Assembly: GCF_024139115.2 (NCBI RefSeq)
Contig: NC_085141.1
Coordinates: forward strand, 176,154,994 to 176,218,993
DNA length: 64,000 nucleotides
Direction of reading: 5' to 3'
Source of the DNA: Armigeres subalbatus
Lineage: Eukaryota; Arthropoda; Insecta; Diptera; Culicidae
Shown: one piece after another, positions 59,364 through 64,000 of the stretch
Numbering within the stretch: the first letter of the stretch is position 1
Layout: the number at the start of each line of letters is the position of its first letter
Notes under the pieces: generated by a model
The model's input: the letters and a program-made list of their open reading frames with translations, nothing else
What the model was told of the DNA's origin: nothing
The model's database searches: none
Program-made: the position numbers and the translations under genes

Positions 59364-59497
59364 CTAGACCAACATTTGAAAAGGGCGTAACAGCCAAAAT
59401 GTATTCCTTCTGATTCTTCATCCACATATATAGCTGTAGACGAAAAATCAGAAGGAATATATTTTGGCTGTTACGCCCGTTTCAAATGTTGGTCTAG
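59364..59497. mobile_element. palindromic MITE (4-bp TSD GATT)
   Basis: 134-bp hairpin with arms of about 55 bp starting CTAGACCAACATTTGAAA. GATT flanks both sides (59360-59363 and 59498-59501), against a single GATT in the empty copy near 24484. The transposase family behind this 4-bp target habit is not clear. Confidence 0.85.
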
Positions 59498-59809
59498 GAT
59501 TGATCAGAACTGGTGCAAATTGCACTGAGATCCAAGTGAATAGTAGTTGGGATTTACCATCTATTCTCGAAGTACACGTTTCAGCATCTCGAAAATGTTG
59601 ACGCCGGTCAAGTCCTTACAGTCAGTTTTGAAAGGGAGGGATTGTTAGTGTGTGTGGTTATTGTTGTTACTAGAGACCGAGAATACCTCTGCATCTGCAC
59701 AATTACTACGGAAAGGAAGTTGTGTTAGTTGGGTAGGGCAGGTTGAAATCGCTGTTATTTTGCCTGTCTTGGTACAGTGATCTCCACGTCACTATCCAAG
59801 CCGTTCCTA

Positions 59810-61004
59810 CACGGATAAAAATAAAAAAGCAAAAAAGATTAAAATCTAATCTAAAACTATATTTGATCTATCCACTCATTGCAATGTTTAGTTTTACAAT
59901 AATCTATGAATGATTAAAATGAGTTTAATCATTTGAAATGCATATTCCATGTATATCTACTTTAGATTATTGTCAATTTATTCATTGGTTTATTGGTTTT
60001 ACGAAACGACAAATGTTTTACGCTTTGAAAAAACAACAACATATTTTAGAAATCAAACTAGAAATTTATTTCTTAAATTACATTGTGCGGACTATATTTC
60101 ATTGGAACAAGCGTCATTGCCTGCCGGGTGAGCACTTATCGATCGATCATACGGAAGGCACACTATTCCTCGGTCATCTAGGATAATTTGATGGGGATGA
60201 AGTACCAAACGTTAACTTTGGTTGCTCTTCGGCAGCGTCTTCCAAAACAAAATCTTTCCGATGAAATTGGCCACGGATTCGATTTTCCTGTTGGGAACAA
60301 AATTTAGTTAAGTTAGAACATTCAATAAGCTTAGCATGTTTTTACCTGCTGCTGCACCATGATGTCTGAGAAACCGCTGAGCGCTGAGTGCATGGATCAA
60401 TGCAATCGATTGATCCGTAATTCAGATTATTTCCTCGAATCATGAGGGGTAAAGATATGAAGTATTCCACGATTTCTCCGAATATTGAAGCAGATTCCGT
60501 CGGTAAATTCAATCATGGAATCACTTGAGCTTTGGACGATAGATCCGCTGAATGCAGCCGCCACAATATTCCAATTTCGACATCCTTTTTCAAAACTGCC
60601 GTGATCCATTCCGTGGGCCACTATAGAAAAACCTGCGATAAGCAAAAATTGGGAGAATTTGTGTTTATTTTCAAAAGTTCTGCTGAATAAAAAATACGAT
60701 ATGTTTTTAGTTACCTGAGATAATTCGTAGAACTCAGCAAATCGTTAGCTTTGGATTTAATGATAGACACAAATTATTTTTCACGCAATGAAACAGTACG
60801 GCTGTTCTCTTCAAATTGAAGCGTCATCTGGAAAGTCCCCAGATTAATAATGAGGAGTAGAAAATCAATTTAATGATTATATTTCGGAAAAGCAATTTAA
60901 TGCTTAAAAATGGGTTTAATTTTAATCTTTGGCAAGAATAAAATTTGAAAAATATTGGTAATGGATAAATAATAAGCTAACTAGCTTATTCATTTTTGTC
61001 CGTG
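59810..61004. mobile_element. TA element (CACGGATAAAAATAAA) with decayed spliced gene
   Basis: Ends CACGGATAAAAATAAA and the inverse of CACGGACAAAAATGAA are flanked by TA (59808-59809 and 61005-61006). The interior has minus-strand splice-like structure, described separately. Confidence 0.7.
60174..60632 (-). pseudogene. candidate decayed two-exon gene in the TA element
   Basis: On the minus strand an acceptor (ttatcgcag) opens a region at 60632, a donor CAG/GTAAAA ends it at 60347, and acceptor cccaacag opens a second exon at 60287. Two frames remain partly open across the junction, one ending KTLPKSNQS, the other EDAAEEQPKLTFGTSS. At least one stop interrupts the longer one. Not recognised. 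Splice signals are good, but the coding claim is weak. Confidence 0.3.
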
Positions 61005-61039
61005 TAGTTGGACGTTAGGCAGAATAACAGCGATTTCAA

Positions 61040-62129
61040 CAATGCTTGTTCTCTAATATGGCCCTCTGCTAATCTTCAGTTTCTAGTTTCATTTCACACT
61101 TGCCGCTCGCTTGCGGTGTCAATCGAATCTGTATCTTCATTACTTTCATCTACTCTCTTTCGCGTTGAGTAGTATAATTATCACCGAAAAAAGCCAATAA
61201 ATTAATTTCGATAAAGTCGCGCGGTGATCAAAGCTTTCCTAATTATTCAATTGGTTGAAGTTTAGGTGGGTTTCAAATCAGTTTTGTGTTTTCGGCATGA
61301 TTTTGCCCCTAAAAAAATCGTAACTCTGGGTGGGATGAACGAAATTCATTGCAACAACAACTAAATGAAAGCCATAACTATCCTCGAAAACATTGTAGAA
61401 CATTGTTTTGTAATCGGGACAGATCTTTTATGTGTTTCAACAGATTTTGTCCTTCGAGATCTAAAAATCCAAAAATCTACATTTTTCGTTGATACAAGGC
61501 CTATGAAAACTACATACAGCTATTTTTTGGATTGAATTTGTCGGGAAGTTGCAGCTACACATTCATTTTTAAGTATAGCCCGATATTAAATCTTGAGCGA
61601 ATATCAAATAAAAATGGTTGAAAATTTAGAAGTGGATTCACATTTTAATTTGCTTAATTGATTGCCTTATTACAAAGACTTGCACGCTGGCAAGCATTTT
61701 CATCGAACAAGTTACCATTGCTTTCCAATGATCGTCATCAAATATTTTTGGTTGGGACTCGGGATCCTATATACAGAGATAGGCGAATCTTTCCCAGACG
61801 ATTTACCAACGCTGTTACTTTCGTAAACAAACGCTGCCAGCACTTGCAGCTGTGAAATTTTTTTAACCTTGACTTTACATTTGAAAACACATTTTGATTA
61901 TTTTGTCTATCCTCTAGCAGTGCATTTTCGCTAAAATTAAATAGCAATACGAATGAACATGATATAAGGCGTCAACTAGAAAACAAATTGTTTTATTTGA
62001 TAAAACTTTTCATAAAATCTGTTTCACCAAAATCGCAATACCTTTCGATCTGCAACAATAACGATGTTCATTTGGCTCAGATTTTGACAGTTCTCAATGC
62101 TCGATTGGCTCAAAATGGCAGCTTTCGCA
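61040..62129. other. intergenic, nothing recognised
   Basis: Short frames only; no repeat borders seen. Confidence 0.35.
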
Positions 62130-62458
62130 CACGGTTAGAAAAAGTACCTAATTTTAGGTACTTTTTTTCTCTTGCATCTCCCTCCCTCTTCCCTTTGTTG
62201 TCATAAAATGAAGAGCAAAACCACTCAACAAGGGCAGTAAAGTGTGGGAACCCAACGTTGAGTAATCTCATGTTTACAAAAGTTGAGTAGAATTTACCAT
62301 ACTTTTGGTTAGTTTCTATTTAAAATTAATTATATTTTACTTAATATTAAGTGAATTTTACTTAATTTCAAGAAAAAATAACTTAATTTTGGGTTCCCAC
62401 ACTGAACTCCCGATTTAAGTTAAAAGTACCTAATATTAGGTACTTTTTTCTAACCGTG
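62130..62458. mobile_element. MITE (CACGGTTAGAAAAAGTACC)
   Basis: Inverted ends of about 35 bp (CACGGTTAGAAAAAGTACC), each containing an inner small palindrome AGTACCTAATATTAGGTACT or a close variant. The flanking dinucleotide is CA on both sides instead of TA. 329 bp, non-coding. Confidence 0.7.
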
Positions 62459-62990
62459 CATATCTCTGAATGTAGGATCCCTAGTTAGAGTAAAATCAGC
62501 AGTGATTCAAATCGTTCGGGGCTGTCAGTTTGAATATGAATCTGAAACATTGAATTTCCCAGCAGCTGTTCTAGATTCAGTTTTATACCAGTCAACTGTC
62601 AAAAAATAAAACTGGTATAACGCTCCGTTCTATTTTCTGCAGATTTGAACCACGATTGAATCACGAGATTCAAATATTTTTCAATTGTTTTGGTGTATGG
62701 ATGCGTCATTTTATCTACGGATCAATCCACTTTGCAATTCCGGCGCCTTTCTTGGCAGTAACATGATGATTTCAATTAATTGAAAATTTGAAAAACGTGA
62801 ATAGAACACTGCTGGGGAAACCAGCGAGTTTGTTCTATTTTGCTCCAGATGCAAACTAGAATAGTGGTCGAAAATTTAGAATCAAACTGAATCACTCCTG
62901 ATTTCACCCTTAGGACCTGAGATGTTGAGACAAAGCAATCAATATTGACTTGGTAGAATGTCATTCAACCGTAACATCATGCTGCAACGG
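62459..62990. other. intergenic, nothing recognised
   Basis: No supported feature. Confidence 0.3.
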
Positions 62991-62996
62991 CAAGCG

Positions 62997-63060
62997 TATC
63001 TGGTGCAGTTGGTAGGGCGTTCGGCTGATAATCATAGTGTCATGAATCGAATCGCAAAAA
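62997..63060 (+). repeat. tRNA-like head of an old SINE
   Basis: TGGTGCAGTTGG (63001-63012) fits the pol III A box and GAATCGAATC (about 63045) a degraded B box, spaced as in a tRNA. The acceptor stem does not pair and no intact anticodon arm is clear, so this is a SINE head or tRNA relic, not a tRNA gene. Confidence 0.35.
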
Positions 63061-63154
63061 AATTGAACAACAATTTTGTTTGCCAATTTTTTAAAAGTCT
63101 TCTTGATATGGAAATGCTGCTAATATCATCTTTCAAACATACATTCATTTTGTA

Positions 63155-63363
63155 TGGAGAAGTACCTCTATCGTCTTCACTTCAGCATCCTGCACGACAC
63201 CATATACGTTCATGTGTTGACTGGGTTTGATAGGGCCTGATTTTTGTAGAAGTTTAACAGAGCCCACTGTCAAACCCCACCACATCCTAGGCAGGCCCGC
63301 TGACTCGCAGTGGCCATGGGGAGGGGTCGTCAAGCCCTTGGACATAGTCCCTGCTGCACCTTT
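63155..63363. repeat. dispersed repeat, family B, copy 2
   Basis: Matches 25274-25501 closely (for example CATATACGTTCATGTGTTGA and GTCAAGCCCTTGGACATAG) and lacks about 20 bp present in copy 1. Confidence 0.7.
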
Positions 63364-63474
63364 TGAATTTTGCATGAGAAAATAACATTTAAACCCGTCG
63401 GAAACTATAGCGAACATATTTGCTGAAGAAATAAAGAAAATCCATCCAGCCGTTTACGAGTAAAGCTATCAGTA

Positions 63475-63593
63475 CACTGTTTGTCATAATGACAAATATT
63501 TGTCAAGTCAGCCTGATATCCATGTCGATTTCTGGTCAGTCTGATAGATATCCGGATAAACTTGACAAATATTTGTCATCATGACAAACAGTG
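63475..63593. mobile_element. 119-bp TA MITE (CACTGTTTGTCATAATGA)
   Basis: Inverted arms of about 36 bp start CACTGTTTGTCATAATGA; TA at 63473-63474 and 63594-63595. It contains repeated TTTGTCA/TGACAAA words. Non-coding. Confidence 0.8.
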
Positions 63594-63794
63594 TACTGAG
63601 GGCTTAATGCGAATACGAACACAGACCATTTCATTTTTATTTATACAGAAGACATGACGAGATCAACAAAAGAGGATGAAGTGATAGAAACAGAATCGAG
63701 CTAGTTACATGGGGAGCGAGAGTCATCCACATAACCTCTGCTTCATGTCCAAAGCGAATTTACTTGCAAGACCAGTGTCCAGTTTATAGAAAGA

Positions 63795-64000
63795 CAAGCT
63801 CGGTGGTGTAGTGGCTACAGCTTCTGCCTTATAAGCAGGAGGCCGTGGGTTATATTCCAGGCTCTTCCCTTTCCTACTTTGTATTTCTATCTTAGTTCTT
63901 TCTGTGTTTCACGTTCTACCAAAACGAGTCCTATAGTTATAACCTCCCACATAATCCCAAAACCTCCCGTGGCACCTATGAGAGGTCCTAGAGTTCTCTG
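63795..64000 (+). mobile_element. tRNA-derived SINE (Feilai-like), cut by the window end
   Basis: Starts with a tRNA-like region: A box TGGTGTAGTGG (about 63804-63814), an anticodon-arm-like hairpin TGCCTTATAAGCA, and B box GGTTATATTCC (about 63848-63858). A non-tRNA body continues to the edge. Feilai is the abundant tRNA-related SINE of Aedes; the name is inferred from architecture only. Confidence 0.65.

Larger units (their letters stand above)
58634..59745 (-). repeat. retroelement 3' end with (TAAGC)n tail, copy 2, twice interrupted
   Basis: Matches 24424-24740 from the (TTAGC)n run to TTAGTTGGGT, apart from two insertions: a TA MITE (58680-59351) and a palindromic MITE (59364-59497). 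Copy 1 has the uninterrupted sequence GCTACTCCGTGATTGATCAG, so both insertion sites are exact. Confidence 0.75.
59748..61038. repeat. inverted repeat GTTGAAATCGCTGTTATT, split by a TA element
   Basis: GTTGAAATCGCTGTTATT at 59748 and its inverse at about 61021-61038 pair with each other. Without the 59810-61004 insertion they would form a hairpin element of roughly 95 bp. Nature unknown. Confidence 0.45.

Noticed and set aside
62997..63060. Functional tRNA gene
   Set aside because: A and B boxes are recognisable but stems do not pair and the B box is degraded.
63795..63870. Functional tRNA gene at the window end
   Set aside because: The tRNA-like region lacks a closing acceptor stem and runs on into a SINE body.

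Overview
The window looks like nuclear DNA of a culicine mosquito, most likely Aedes. This is inferred from small introns (63-73 bp) beside large repeat-filled intergenic spaces, insect gene content (an Alhambra/AF10 orthologue, a chitin-binding peritrophin), RTE- and Jockey-type non-LTR elements, a BEL/Pao remnant, a tRNA-derived SINE and dense TIR elements. No species was confirmed by any search.

Host genes. (1) 1-3125, plus: last exons of an AF10/AF17-type chromatin regulator (Drosophila Alhambra). (2) 30044-32417, plus: a four-exon gene for a 714-residue protein with degenerate EF-hands. (3) 32547-32916, plus: a secreted 103-residue protein with one peritrophin-A chitin-binding domain, starting 129 bp after gene 2 stops. 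(4) 46458-47997, minus: a two-exon ELMO-domain (ELMOD2-like) protein of 318 residues. Everything else is mobile or decayed mobile DNA, with a few short stretches I could not classify.

Repeat layout. 4.1-9.2 kb: a TIR element, a tandem duplication with a TTAA-flanked palindromic MITE in only one copy, and a 2.2 kb element carrying a hAT-type MITE. 9.2-20.5 kb: one Jockey-type LINE split by a six-level nest of insertions; each level is supported by its own target-site duplication or TIRs. 22.4-27.5 kb: a 5.1 kb TIR-bounded block filled with retroposed pieces and small MITEs. 27.6-29.9 kb: an RTE fragment and a damaged TIR element hosting a dimeric retro-insertion. 33.2-45.6 kb: RTE and Jockey fragments, several MITEs, and two copies of a 2.46 kb element of unknown class, the second splitting an RTE open frame. 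48.5-57.1 kb: a TA element, a BEL/Pao gag remnant with a palindromic MITE in it, a long Glu/Phe/Leu/Pro-coding degenerate repeat, and a nearly complete RTE pseudogene. 58.6-64 kb: a retroelement tail broken by two MITEs, more TA elements and a SINE cut by the window end.

The most unusual observations are the six-deep nest, a correctly spliced 90-codon gene inside a TA-flanked TIR element at 17263-18381 with no resemblance I recognise to a transposase, and at least eight distinct element families that share a TA target and a terminal 5'-CAC. Several insertions come with an empty site elsewhere in the window, so their exact ends can be read directly.
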